Below are positions 1-10,082 of a stretch of 44,723 bases of DNA, piece after piece. The notes under the pieces are model-generated. The model was not told where the DNA came from. It made no database searches and was given only the letters and a program-made list of their open reading frames with translations. Position 1 is the first letter of the stretch. Every line of letters begins with the position of its first letter. Source of the DNA: Collinsella aerofaciens (GTDB lineage: Bacteria > Actinomycetota > Coriobacteriia > Coriobacteriales > Coriobacteriaceae); contig NZ_JAQLDU010000012.1 in NCBI RefSeq assembly GCF_028209625.1, positions 48,104 to 92,826 of the forward strand. Reading direction: 5' to 3'. Position numbers and translations under genes: made by a program.

Positions 1-48
1 CATCGCGCAAGGGATATATTAGACGAGTCGTTACGCGCGCGTCAACAA

Positions 49-235
49 CTTTTTTGAAAATCTTTGGAGGGTGTTCGTCCCGGCCGCACGGCGGCATGTG
101 AAGTCGCCTGCTCGGACAGTCCTGACTCGCGCAGAGAGCACATTAAGTGCTCTCTGGCTCGTGCGGAACTCGCGATCGACTTCACATGCCGCCGTGCGGC
201 CGGGGCGTACGCGAGTCCCAAAGTTTTCAAAAAAG
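49..235. repeat. Long imperfect inverted repeat downstream of gyrA
   Basis: The segment folds back on itself. Arm 79-106 is a perfect 28-nt inverted match to 177-204, and the pairing continues imperfectly outward to 49 and 235, where both ends carry CTTTTTTGAAAA in inverted orientation. A second perfect hairpin sits in the centre (133-141 against 147-155, loop ATTAA). No coding gene is credible here; the overlapping reading frames simply mirror the palindrome. It could be a small palindromic mobile element, a structured RNA or a two-way transcription barrier. What it does is unknown. Confidence 0.8.
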
Positions 236-261
236 CGGTCGACGCGCAGTGCGCCGACCGC
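229..261 (-). terminator. Rho-independent terminator of gyrA
   Basis: Read on the minus strand, a GC-rich stem (255-261 pairing with 235-241, with an inner GCGC/GCGC stem) is followed by six T residues (A-run 229-234 on the plus strand). It lies 41 bp past the gyrA stop codon. Its T-run is also the outer edge of the long inverted repeat. Confidence 0.75.
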
Positions 262-301
262 CGATATATGGGGTCTGATATTTTCTACCAGCTAGGGCCT
301 C

Positions 302-3043
302 TTACTCGTCTAGGAGATCCTCTGGCATGTCGTTGCCGTCGCCTAGGCCGACTGGGGCCTCTTCGGTGTCGGCTGCGGCCTCGGCGCTTTCACCTTCGGG
401 CTTCTCCTTGGCGGCCGTCATGCGGGCTACGGCGCAGATGCGGTCGTTGTCGTCGACGGTCATCATCTTGACGCCCTGGGTAGCGCGGCCAGTCTGGCTG
501 ATCTCATCGGTCTTGACGCGAATGACCGTCGCGCCCTCCGTCACGATGAACAGCTCGTGCTGCGGGCCCACCGTCTTCATGGCCGCGAGGTTACCCTTAC
601 GCTCGGTCATTTGGATGGTGTAGACGCCCTGGCCGCCGCGATTCTGCTCCGGGTAGTCCGCGACCGGCGTGCGCTTGCCGTAGCCGCGCTCGGTGATGAC
701 GAATAGATCGCCGTTGCCGTTAGTGACTTCCATGCCCAGAACGCTCACGCCGTCCTTCATACCGATACCGCGAACGCCGCTGGTATCGCGGCCGGTGGCG
801 CGCACCTGCTCCTCGGAGAACATGATCGCCTTGCCCGCGGTGGTGGCCAGGATAATCTTGTCGCCCTCGCGCACGCGGCGCACGTTCAGCAGCGCGTCGT
901 CGTCACGCAGGTTGATAGCGATCAGGCCGTCGCGACGGCTGCGGTCATATGCGCTCATCACGGTCTTCTTGACCATGCCGCTCTTGGTGGCAAACATCAG
1001 GTACTCGTCGGCAGGGAACTCGCGGCAGCTGATGACGCTCGCGATCTTCTCGCCCTCCTCGAAGGGCAGCAGGTTGACGATCGCGGTACCGCGCGCCTGG
1101 CGCGTACCCACCGGCAGCTCGTGCACCTTCAGGCGATAGACCTTGCCCTTGCTCGAGAAGAACAGCACGTACTCGTGCGTGGACGCGATGAACATCTCGT
1201 CGATGACATCGTCCTCTTTGAGGTTGACGCCCGACACGCCCTTGCCGCCGCGTTTCTGGGCGCGGTAGGCGGCCACCGGGATGCGCTTGACATAGCCGGT
1301 GTGGGTGATGGTCACGACCATGTCCTCGTCGGCAATGAGGTCCTCGACGTCCAGGTCCTTCTCGACCTGGCTGATCTCGGTGCGGCGCTTATCGCCAAAC
1401 TTCTTGGAGATCTCGCGCATCTCTTCCTTAATGACGCCCAGGATCTTCTCCTCGTGCGCCAGCAGGTCCTCGTAGTAGGCGATGGCGCGGCGCAGGCCGT
1501 CCAGCTCTTCCTGAATCTTGTCGCGCTCCAGGCCAGTCAGGCGGCGCAGCTTCATCTCGAGGATGGCCGTGGTCTGCTCGGGCGTAAAGCCAAAGCGCTC
1601 GATCAGGCGGCTGCTGGCCTCAGAATCGGTCTGCGAGGAGCGAATGATGCTAATGACCTCGTCGATATGGTCGAGAGCCATCAAGTAGCCCTCAAGGATA
1701 TGCGCGCGGGCCTGGGCCTTCTTAAGGTCGAAGCGGGTGCGGCGAGTGACGACGTCGACCTGGTGGTCGATGTAGTGCTGCAGCATCTCGCGCAGGCTCA
1801 GGCATTTGGGAACGCCGTTGACGAGCGCCAGGTTGTTGGCGCCGAAGGTCGTCTGCAGCGAGGTGTACTTATACAGGTTGTTGAGCACGACCTGCGGAAT
1901 GACGCCCTTCTTGAGCTCGATGACCAGACGGATGCCCTTCTGGTTGGACTCATCGCGCATGTCCGAGATGCCCTCGATGCGCTTGTCGTTGACGAGCTGG
2001 GCGATCTTCTCCTGCAGGGTGCCCTTGTTGACCATGTAGGGAATCTCGGTAAAGACCAGGCGGTTGCGGCCGGTCTTGGTGGATTCCACGTGGGCCTTGG
2101 CGCGCACGGTAATGGAGCCGCGGCCGGTCTCGTAGCTCTGCTTAATGCCGGCGCTGCCCATGATGATAGCGCCGGTGGGGAAGTCCGGACCGGGCATGAT
2201 CTGCATGAGCTCGTCGACAGTGGCGTCGGGATTATCGATCAGGTAGCAGGTGGCCTCAATCGCCTCGGTGAGGTTGTGCGGGGCGATGTTGGTGGCCATG
2301 CCGACGGCGATACCCTGGCTGCCGTTGACCAGCAGATTGGGGAAGCGCGCGGGCAGCGCCTGAGGCTCGGCGAGCGATTCGTCGTAGTTGGGCTGCCAGT
2401 CGACGGTATCCTTCTGCAGGTCACGCAGCAGCTCCATGGCGGGCTTTGCCAGGCGGCTCTCGGTGTAACGCATGGCAGCGGCGCCGTCGCCGTCGATGTT
2501 GCCGAAGTTGCCGTGGCCGTCGATGAGCGGCGTGCGCATGGAGAACCACTGCGCCAGGCGAACCATTGCCTCGTAGACCGCGGAGTCACCGTGCGGATGG
2601 TACTTACCGATAACTTCGCCGACCGTCCAAGCGGACTTCTTGTGCGGACGGTTGGGGTAGATGCCGCTCTCGTTCATCGCGTACAGGATGCGGCGGTGCA
2701 CCGGCTTTAAGCCGTCGCGCACGTCCGGCAGGGCGCGCGCCGTGATGACCGACATCGAATACTCGATAAATGACTGCTTCATCTCGCGGCCAAACTCCGA
2801 AATCTGGAGCTGGCCGCCGTTTATATCCTCGCCGGCCGAGGCGCCACGATCGACTTCGCCAAAGCTCTCCTCGAGCTCACCGTCGTCGTCCTCTTCCTCG
2901 TCATCATCGGCATCGGGGTTATAGGCGTCAGGATCGCCGTCCTCGCCCTGCTCAGCACGGGCAAGCAGGCGCTTCAGATCGTCGGGCATGCCGGCATCGC
3001 CGGCCTCGCCCATACCCTCGTTATTGTTGATATCGTCTGCCAC
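302..3043 (-). CDS. gyrA: DNA gyrase subunit A
   Basis: This is the breakage-reunion subunit of DNA gyrase (A2B2), which introduces negative supercoils. The catalytic tyrosine is at about residue 193 in AAMRYTES. The quinolone-resistance region [12 protein letters not shown] keeps the wild-type serine (about residue 154) and has Glu where E. coli has Asp87. The GyrA box QKRGGKG near the middle of the C-terminal domain marks the DNA-wrapping beta-pinwheel. The start is GTG with AGGAGG just upstream. Unusually, about 80 residues precede the conserved core, including an Asp/Glu run (residues about 45-60), and the C-terminal tail is also acidic. gyrA lies downstream of gyrB in the same direction, separated by a 155-bp structured gap, and ends in its own terminator. 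Confidence 0.97.
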   Translation of the reverse strand: MADDINNNEGMGEAGDAGMPDDLKRLLARAEQGEDGDPDAYNPDADDDEEEDDDGELEESFGEVDRGASAGEDINGGQLQISEFGREMKQSFIEYSMSVITARALPDVRDGLKPVHRRILYAMNESGIYPNRPHKKSAWTVGEVIGKYHPHGDSAVYEAMVRLAQWFSMRTPLIDGHGNFGNIDGDGAAAMRYTESRLAKPAMELLRDLQKDTVDWQPNYDESLAEPQALPARFPNLLVNGSQGIAVGMATNIAPHNLTEAIEATCYLIDNPDATVDELMQIMPGPDFPTGAIIMGSAGIKQSYETGRGSITVRAKAHVESTKTGRNRLVFTEIPYMVNKGTLQEKIAQLVNDKRIEGISDMRDESNQKGIRLVIELKKGVIPQVVLNNLYKYTSLQTTFGANNLALVNGVPKCLSLREMLQHYIDHQVDVVTRRTRFDLKKAQARAHILEGYLMALDHIDEVISIIRSSQTDSEASSRLIERFGFTPEQTTAILEMKLRRLTGLERDKIQEELDGLRRAIAYYEDLLAHEEKILGVIKEEMREISKKFGDKRRTEISQVEKDLDVEDLIADEDMVVTITHTGYVKRIPVAAYRAQKRGGKGVSGVNLKEDDVIDEMFIASTHEYVLFFSSKGKVYRLKVHELPVGTRQARGTAIVNLLPFEEGEKIASVISCREFPADEYLMFATKSGMVKKTVMSAYDRSRRDGLIAINLRDDDALLNVRRVREGDKIILATTAGKAIMFSEEQVRATGRDTSGVRGIGMKDGVSVLGMEVTNGNGDLFVITERGYGKRTPVADYPEQNRGGQGVYTIQMTERKGNLAAMKTVGPQHELFIVTEGATVIRVKTDEISQTGRATQGVKMMTVDDNDRICAVARMTAAKEKPEGESAEAAADTEEAPVGLGDGNDMPEDLLDE

Positions 3044-3091
3044 GTTACCTCCTCATGGTTTGCGTGGTCCATTAGTTCCCTGCCACGGAGA

Positions 3092-3192
3092 CGGCTTTTC
3101 CAGGTGCCGCAGATTCGCTCGAAAGAGGAGGGAAGCGTACTTGGGTACGCGACCGACGATTGAGGGCGAAGGTGCGGTGGCTGGGAAAGCCG
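3092..3192. other. Structured intergenic element between gyrB and gyrA
   Basis: The gap holds an imperfect 28-nt stem (3092-3119 against 3165-3192, at least 21 positions pairing) enclosing a perfect inner hairpin at 3135-3150 (GCGTAC, loop TTGG, GTACGC). There is no T-run, so it is not a simple terminator. In the gyrB-gyrA transcript it could act as an RNA processing or attenuation element, or it may be a dispersed palindromic repeat. The function is inferred only from the fold. Confidence 0.6.
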
Positions 3193-3198
3193 AACAGG

Positions 3199-5271
<2,073 letters not shown>

Positions 5272-5278
5272 TTATCGT

Positions 5279-5308
5279 AAAAAAATACCCTCGGGAACGA
5301 GGGTATTT
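5279..5308 (-). terminator. Terminator between the DUF721 gene and gyrB
   Basis: The perfect stem ATACCCTCG/CGAGGGTAT (5285-5293 with 5298-5306, 4-nt loop) is followed on the minus strand by seven T residues (A-run 5279-5285). It ends the dnaA-dnaN-recF-DUF721 transcription unit and separates it from gyrB. Confidence 0.9.
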
Positions 5309-5334
5309 GGCTCTACAAGGCCACCAGATGCGAT

Positions 5335-5898
5335 TTAAGGCTCTTTTTTGCTTTGCACGCCCTTGGCCCACTCGGCACTGGCTCTCATGGCGTTCTCGAG
5401 GGCCTCGCGCAGTTTTTGGTCTTCGATGGGCGCCACTTGGCGCTCAATCTCGGTGCGCTCGGCCTCACTTAGGTCGGCGTGCGGGGCCGGCGGGCGCTCG
5501 GTCGTCGCCGGGCGCAGGCGCTCCTTGGCGGCGGGTGGCGTGTGACCGGGCGCGGTAGTTTTGAACACCAGGCCGTCCACATGCGCACCGGCGCGCTCCA
5601 TGCGCGCGCGGATGATCTCGCGCAGCAGCGTCATTTCCTGCGTCCATGAGGGCGAGTCGAGATACACCAGCAGCTCATTGGACTCGGGCAGGTAACGCAG
5701 CCCCGTCACATGCCGCCCCTCGCGCGTGCCCGAGCACACCGCATTCCAGGCGCGATAGACCGCACGAGACTCCTCTGCAGCCTCCATCTGCGCACGACGC
5801 CTAGGCGTTGCAGCCGCCAGGATGCGCTGGCGCTCTGCGTTCAAAAAGCCACTGAAGGCGACCGTTTCGCTCTCGCGCTCGTAATCAGCACGTCTCAC
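5335..5898 (-). CDS. DUF721 / DciA-like protein
   Basis: The 187-residue protein has a DUF721-type core at about residues 40-110 (RAWNAVCSG, then LLVYLDSPSWTQEMTLLREII), followed by a Pro/Ala-rich linker and a charged helical tail. DUF721 proteins between recF and gyrB are typical of actinobacteria. DciA, of the same family, is regarded as an ancestral loader or operator of the replicative helicase in bacteria lacking DnaC/DnaI. That role is family knowledge; nothing here proves it. The GTG start at 5898 overlaps the recF stop by 14 bp, so translation is probably coupled. A terminator follows 27 bp downstream. Confidence 0.8.
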   Translation of the reverse strand: MRRADYERESETVAFSGFLNAERQRILAAATPRRRAQMEAAEESRAVYRAWNAVCSGTREGRHVTGLRYLPESNELLVYLDSPSWTQEMTLLREIIRARMERAGAHVDGLVFKTTAPGHTPPAAKERLRPATTERPPAPHADLSEAERTEIERQVAPIEDQKLREALENAMRASAEWAKGVQSKKEP

Positions 5899-6991
5899 CC
5901 ATGCTCACCACCTTGGCTCGATCAAGCAGGTCATCGGTAAAGTACCCCAGGTTGGTCGTAGTTATGACCGTCTGGATATCATCGCCGATCAGCCGCAGGA
6001 AAGCGCCGCGACGCTCGCCGTCGAGCTCGCTCATCACGTCGTCCAAAAGCAGCAGCGGGGCGGTGCCCAGGACATCGCGAGCCACGGCCACCTCGGCCAC
6101 CTTCCAGGACAGTACCAGCGTGCGCTGCTGTCCTTGGCTGGCAAATGAACGGGCGGAGCGACCCGCCACGGTGAACTCGATCTCGTCGCGATGCGGTCCC
6201 ACCAACGTCACGCCGCGGCGAATTTCCTCGTCGGCATGCTCGTCAAGGGCGGCCAGCATGCGCTCGTACGCCCAACCCTTCAGCTCTTCGCGATCCTCGA
6301 CCTGGGGCAAATCCCCCAGCGTGGACGCATAGGTCACGTTGGCAGCCTCGCCGGACGCCACTTGCCCGTAGGCAGTGTGCACATGGCCCGCCAGCCGGTC
6401 GAGTAGGGCCAACCGGTGCACGAGCAGGGCCGAGCCCGCGCGAGCAATCGAATCGTTCCACGCGCCGAGCATCTCGCGACAGCACCAGGTCTCCTTGAGC
6501 AAGGCGTTACGCTGGGTCACGCAGCGCCCATAGGTGCTCGCAAGATCGGCGTAGCGTGCGCTCAGCTGCATGCCAAAGTCATCGAGGGCGGCGCGGCGCA
6601 CACTGGCGCCTCGCTTAACCATGTCCAGATGGTCGGGGCAAAACAGCACGCTCGGCAGAATCCCGCGCACACCGGCGGCAGAGCATCTCTTGCCGTTGCG
6701 ACTAAACGAGCGCTTACCGTCCTCCGCGCTCAATCCCATATCAAGCACGCGGCCGTCGCCCTCGAGCCTCAGCTCGATCTTGCACGAGCCCACGCCGTCA
6801 TGGACGAGCTCGGCTGCGGTCGGATGCCTAAACGAGGAACCGCTCGTCAGCAGCTGCAGCGCCTCTATGAGATTGGTCTTTCCCGCCGCGTTGGGTCCCG
6901 CAAGTATCGTCACGCCCTCGTCCAGGGCAAGGCGATAGCTATCGAAGCTGCGGTAGTGCGCGACGGAAAGATCGCGAGCGAACATGGTCAT
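5885..6991 (-). CDS. recF: DNA replication and repair protein RecF
   Basis: This SMC/ABC-like ATPase acts with RecO and RecR to load RecA at gapped or stalled forks. Walker A is GPNAAGKT at residues 32-39, the ABC signature is ASQGQQRT near residue 285, and Walker B is LLLLDDVMSELDG near 315-320. The length (368) is normal. The start is ATG at 6991, 9 bp after the dnaN stop. No good ribosome site is visible and a second ATG lies two codons in, so the exact start is open and coupling to dnaN is likely. It overlaps the DUF721 gene at its 3' end. Confidence 0.96.
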   Translation of the reverse strand: MTMFARDLSVAHYRSFDSYRLALDEGVTILAGPNAAGKTNLIEALQLLTSGSSFRHPTAAELVHDGVGSCKIELRLEGDGRVLDMGLSAEDGKRSFSRNGKRCSAAGVRGILPSVLFCPDHLDMVKRGASVRRAALDDFGMQLSARYADLASTYGRCVTQRNALLKETWCCREMLGAWNDSIARAGSALLVHRLALLDRLAGHVHTAYGQVASGEAANVTYASTLGDLPQVEDREELKGWAYERMLAALDEHADEEIRRGVTLVGPHRDEIEFTVAGRSARSFASQGQQRTLVLSWKVAEVAVARDVLGTAPLLLLDDVMSELDGERRGAFLRLIGDDIQTVITTTNLGYFTDDLLDRAKVVSMGETC

Positions 6992-7000
6992 GGCGCAGCG

Positions 7001-8104
7001 CTAGATGCGGACCGGCATGACCAGGTACAGGTAGTTGATCTTGTCGTAGGACTTGAAGATGCCCGCCTGCGAGTAGCTCTTGAGCTCCAGCGTGATCTCC
7101 TTCTCCTTGGACAGGGCATTGAGGCAGCCGAAGATGTAGTGGTAGTTGAAGGCGATGGTACCCGACTCGCCCTCGGCCTCGACATCGATCGTCTCCTGCG
7201 CAAGGTCTTGGTCATTGGAAATGGAGGACAGGCCCATCTGCCCGTTCTCGACATCGATCTCGAACTTGACGGCGGGGTTGGCGCTCGCGATAACGGCTAC
7301 GCGCTTGAGGGCGGCGTTAAAGGCGGCGACATCGATCTTGACGCTCGTCACGCACGAATCGGGGATGAGCTGCTTGTAGTTGGGGTACACGCCCTCGATG
7401 CGACGCGACACGTAGGTGGTGTTGCCGGCCTCGAAGACGACCTGGGTGTCGGTAGCCCCGATCATGATGGTCGCTTGGCTGGCCATGATGCTCAGCGCGT
7501 CGTTAAAGGCGTCAGCCGGAACGTTGAGCTCAAAGGAGCCCTCGAGGGTCGAGGTCTCGACCTGCGTATCGCACACGGCCAAGCGGAAGGAATCGGTCGC
7601 CACCAGGCGTACGGTGTTGTTCTCGACCTTCATGTGCACGCCGCCCAGGATGGGGCGAGCCTTGTCGGTCGAGGTGACGCGCCACACGCGGCCGACCATT
7701 TCGGACAAGACATCGGTCGGCAGCTCCACGGCACTCTCGATGGCATAGGCCGGAAACTCGGGGAAGTCATTGGCATCGAGCGTGTTCAGCCTAAAAGAGC
7801 TCTTCTCGCAACCAATCAGCACCTGGCGCTCGGACAGCTCAAAGGTGACCGGGGCATCGGGGAGGGTCTTGGTGATATTGGAGAGCACCTTACAGGGGAT
7901 AACCATCTCGCCCTCTTCTTCGACATGCGCCGCGATGCGATGACGGATCGAGATAGTGTAGTTAGAGGTCTGGAATTCCAAGATGCCGTCTTGGGCCTTA
8001 ACGAGCACGCCCGACAGGATGGGAAGGGTGGATGCCGAAGCGACACCCTTCATAACGACGCCGATGGCTTGTGTAAGCGAGCTCTGGCTGACGGTGAACT
8101 TCAT
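7001..8104 (-). CDS. dnaN: DNA polymerase III beta subunit (sliding clamp)
   Basis: This is the ring-shaped processivity factor for the replicative polymerase. The protein has 367 residues with the family's usual three-fold organisation: it opens with MKFTVSQSSL, keeps LPILSGVLV near residue 30, and ends YLYLVMPVRI, the typical clamp C-terminus. The start is ATG at 8104. The 238-bp gap between dnaA and dnaN contains the proposed unwinding element, so dnaN transcription crosses or starts within that element. recF follows after 9 bp. Confidence 0.97.
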   Translation of the reverse strand: MKFTVSQSSLTQAIGVVMKGVASASTLPILSGVLVKAQDGILEFQTSNYTISIRHRIAAHVEEEGEMVIPCKVLSNITKTLPDAPVTFELSERQVLIGCEKSSFRLNTLDANDFPEFPAYAIESAVELPTDVLSEMVGRVWRVTSTDKARPILGGVHMKVENNTVRLVATDSFRLAVCDTQVETSTLEGSFELNVPADAFNDALSIMASQATIMIGATDTQVVFEAGNTTYVSRRIEGVYPNYKQLIPDSCVTSVKIDVAAFNAALKRVAVIASANPAVKFEIDVENGQMGLSSISNDQDLAQETIDVEAEGESGTIAFNYHYIFGCLNALSKEKEITLELKSYSQAGIFKSYDKINYLYLVMPVRI

Positions 8105-8136
8105 CTTTTAATACCTTTCTATAGATATAAATATCT

Positions 8137-8151
8137 TAATAATAGTAATAG
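8137..8151 (+). other. DnaA-trio-like repeat
   Basis: Five consecutive trinucleotides read TAA TAA TAG TAA TAG, fitting the 5'-TAR-3' form of DnaA-trios that guide DnaA onto single-stranded DNA. The AT-rich tract lies on the 5' side and a box-like sequence 12 nt to the 3' side, which is the expected polarity. Confidence 0.6.
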
Positions 8152-8318
8152 CACTGACGAAACTGTTGATTACTCCCAAAGACGCAGGTCAGACCAAGAA
8201 AGAGAATCGACAGCAACCTGTGTGCAACAGGGGTGGTTTTCCACGTTCAAAACCTGCGCAAAACTTTTCATCACCGCGGGTTGGGTTTTAGACACCTTAT
8301 GCCCGTGGTTTCGACAAG

Positions 8319-8327
8319 TTTTCAACA
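8319..8327 (+). promoter_or_regulatory. DnaA box TTTTCAACA (left)
   Basis: It differs from the E. coli consensus TTATCCACA at two positions. It is embedded in a 13-mer present three times around dnaA (8317-8329 here, and inverted at 11518-11530 and 11571-11583). Binding is inferred. Confidence 0.6.
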
Positions 8328-8342
8328 GGTGTCTCTATTTCC

Positions 8343-10067
8343 CTACGAGCGCAGTGTAATTTTATCGCGCAGCGACTTGAGGTCTTCGGTGACGGTGCGG
8401 TCTTCCTGGATCATCTTCTGGACCTTTTTGTAACTCGTGCTGACGGTCGAGTGGTTGCGGTTGCCAAATTCGGCGCCCACCGCCGTGGTCGTCATCTCGC
8501 ACATCTCGATGGCCAGGTAGATAGCGATATGGCGTGCTTTGGCGATATTGGCGTTGCGACGCGGGCCGATGAGCTCCTCGTGCGTCACGCCGTACTGCTC
8601 TTCGATGACGGACTGAACCGTCTGGACGTTGATCTTTTTGGCCGATGTGTCAAAGTACTGGCTGGCGATGGCGTCGATATCGTCAAAGGTGAGCTCCCCG
8701 CCCTCGCGCTCGCGGTCGCCCGCCTCGCCGGCGCAGCGCTCGCAAAAGCTCTCGAGTTCGCGGATGTTGGTGCCCGAGACCTCGGCCATGTGTTTAAAGT
8801 GCTCGTCGGTTAGGTGCCCGCCGTCGCCCCCATAGGCCGCCAGCAGCGAGTCGTCGCCTGCCTCGGGAGCGGCGACGATGGTGTTCTCGTAATAGCGCTG
8901 CAAGATCTTGTATTTCATTTCGTAGCTGGGCTCTGCGACCAGGCAGAGCATGCCGGCGTTGAAGCGGCTGGTTAGACGCTCGTCCATGCTCAGGTCCTTG
9001 GGGGCGCGGTCTGCCGCGATGACGACCTTCTTGTTGTTGCGGATGAACTCGTCCATGAGCTGGAAAAAGTAGTCCACGCTCGCGCGCTTGCCGATGATGT
9101 TTTGGATGTCGTCGATGATGAGCACGTCCACGCCGTGGTACGCCTGCATGATGGGGGCGTTGCTCTTCTTTTGGCGGTCGAACTCGGTCATCAGGTCGTC
9201 CAGATATGCCTGGGAGTTGGCATACTTGACCTTGATCTCGGGCGACTTTTCGGCGAGCTCGTTTTTGATGGCAAGCAGCAGGTGCGTCTTGCCCAGGCCC
9301 GATTTGCCGTAGATGAACAGTGATGTGCACGTGCCCCGCTCGTCCGCGAGGGCGGCAAACTTGAGTGCCGAGCGATAGGCATGGCTGTTCTCGGGGCCGT
9401 AGACAAAGTTCTCAAAGGTAAATTTTGAGTTCGCGGCGAGCGGGGCTCCATCCGTATTCTGTTCGGCCGGCGCGGTCGGTGCTGGCATGGGTGAAGCGGG
9501 GGTCGCAGCTTGCGTGGATTTAGTTGGCGCTCCGCCCTTCATCTGGTTCATCATGCGGCGAAAATCATCGGCCGAGAGCGTGTTCTTGATTGCAATGCCC
9601 GAATCCGCGCCCGTCGTTGCGTCGTGAGCGATGGGCATGTGCGTGACGGGTGCGTTCGTTGACGTCGCCGCCGCGGTCGGCAACGGTGCCATGGTTTCAC
9701 GGGAAACATCGCTGTGCTGGTGCTCGATTGTCGGCACGTCGCCTGCGGAGGCCGGCACCGCCGGGGAAGCTGCGGGAGCCGTGGCAGGCGCCGTCGCGGC
9801 AGCGGATTCCGTCGCGGCGCCTTGCGGTGCCACGATGTCGAGCGCGATCGGTGCAAAGGCGATTTCTTCCAGATAGGCCTCAATGGTCGGCTGATGCTTT
9901 TTGAGCTGCGCGATGGCAAAGCGCGAGGGGGCCTCGATCGTGAGCGTATCTTCGGTCAGGCTTATGGCGCGCGATTGCCCCAGCATGTTGATGAGGCGTG
10001 CATCTCGGCCGTCGCGCTGGCAAAAGGCGATGGCATCCCCCAGGATGATGCTTGCTTCCTCGTCCAC
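8343..10067 (-). CDS. dnaA: Chromosomal replication initiator DnaA
   Basis: This AAA+ initiator binds DnaA boxes and opens oriC. Domain I occupies about residues 1-80. A long Ala/Pro/Thr-rich domain II linker (about 80-225) makes the protein 574 residues, longer than the usual 450-ish. Walker A is GKSGLGKTH (about 252-260), with Ser where many homologues have Val; Walker B is VLIIDDIQNI. Domain IV ends with GNRNHSTV (about 535-542) in place of the classical GGRDHTTV signature, so the DNA-reading segment has changed residues. The start is GTG at 10067, preceded by GGGAGAGA. The gene lies 15 bp after the ATPase gene and is probably co-transcribed with it. A parS-like sequence sits inside the linker coding region at 9693-9708. 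Confidence 0.96.
   Translation of the reverse strand: MDEEASIILGDAIAFCQRDGRDARLINMLGQSRAISLTEDTLTIEAPSRFAIAQLKKHQPTIEAYLEEIAFAPIALDIVAPQGAATESAAATAPATAPAASPAVPASAGDVPTIEHQHSDVSRETMAPLPTAAATSTNAPVTHMPIAHDATTGADSGIAIKNTLSADDFRRMMNQMKGGAPTKSTQAATPASPMPAPTAPAEQNTDGAPLAANSKFTFENFVYGPENSHAYRSALKFAALADERGTCTSLFIYGKSGLGKTHLLLAIKNELAEKSPEIKVKYANSQAYLDDLMTEFDRQKKSNAPIMQAYHGVDVLIIDDIQNIIGKRASVDYFFQLMDEFIRNNKKVVIAADRAPKDLSMDERLTSRFNAGMLCLVAEPSYEMKYKILQRYYENTIVAAPEAGDDSLLAAYGGDGGHLTDEHFKHMAEVSGTNIRELESFCERCAGEAGDREREGGELTFDDIDAIASQYFDTSAKKINVQTVQSVIEEQYGVTHEELIGPRRNANIAKARHIAIYLAIEMCEMTTTAVGAEFGNRNHSTVSTSYKKVQKMIQEDRTVTEDLKSLRDKITLRS
9693..9708. promoter_or_regulatory. Degenerate parS-like site inside dnaA
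   Basis: The 16-mer differs from the window's perfect parS palindrome at two positions (the first base, and T to G in the centre). It encodes VSRET on the dnaA strand. parS sites inside genes near the origin are common, but a two-mismatch site may bind ParB weakly or not at all. Confidence 0.35.
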
Positions 10068-10082
10068 TGTCTCTCCCGTTCT

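Larger units (their letters stand above)
8105..8342. other. Proposed oriC unwinding region (dnaA-dnaN gap)
   Basis: From left to right there is an AT-rich tract (about 8107-8142), a TAR trinucleotide run (8137-8151), a 12-nt spacer, a weak DnaA-box-like TGTTGATTA (8164-8172), TTTTCCACG (8237-8245), and TTTTCAACA (8319-8327). The last lies within a 13-mer, AGTTTTCAACAGG, that recurs inverted on the other side of dnaA. This order matches the AT-rich/DnaA-trio/box layout known from Bacillus. That it is the origin is inferred from this layout and from the polarity switch of nearby genes. Confidence 0.65.

Noticed and set aside
30..55. Plus-strand terminator for a gene left of the window
   Set aside because: The stem before the T-run has almost no loop and a bulge; the T-run is better explained as the edge of the long inverted repeat.
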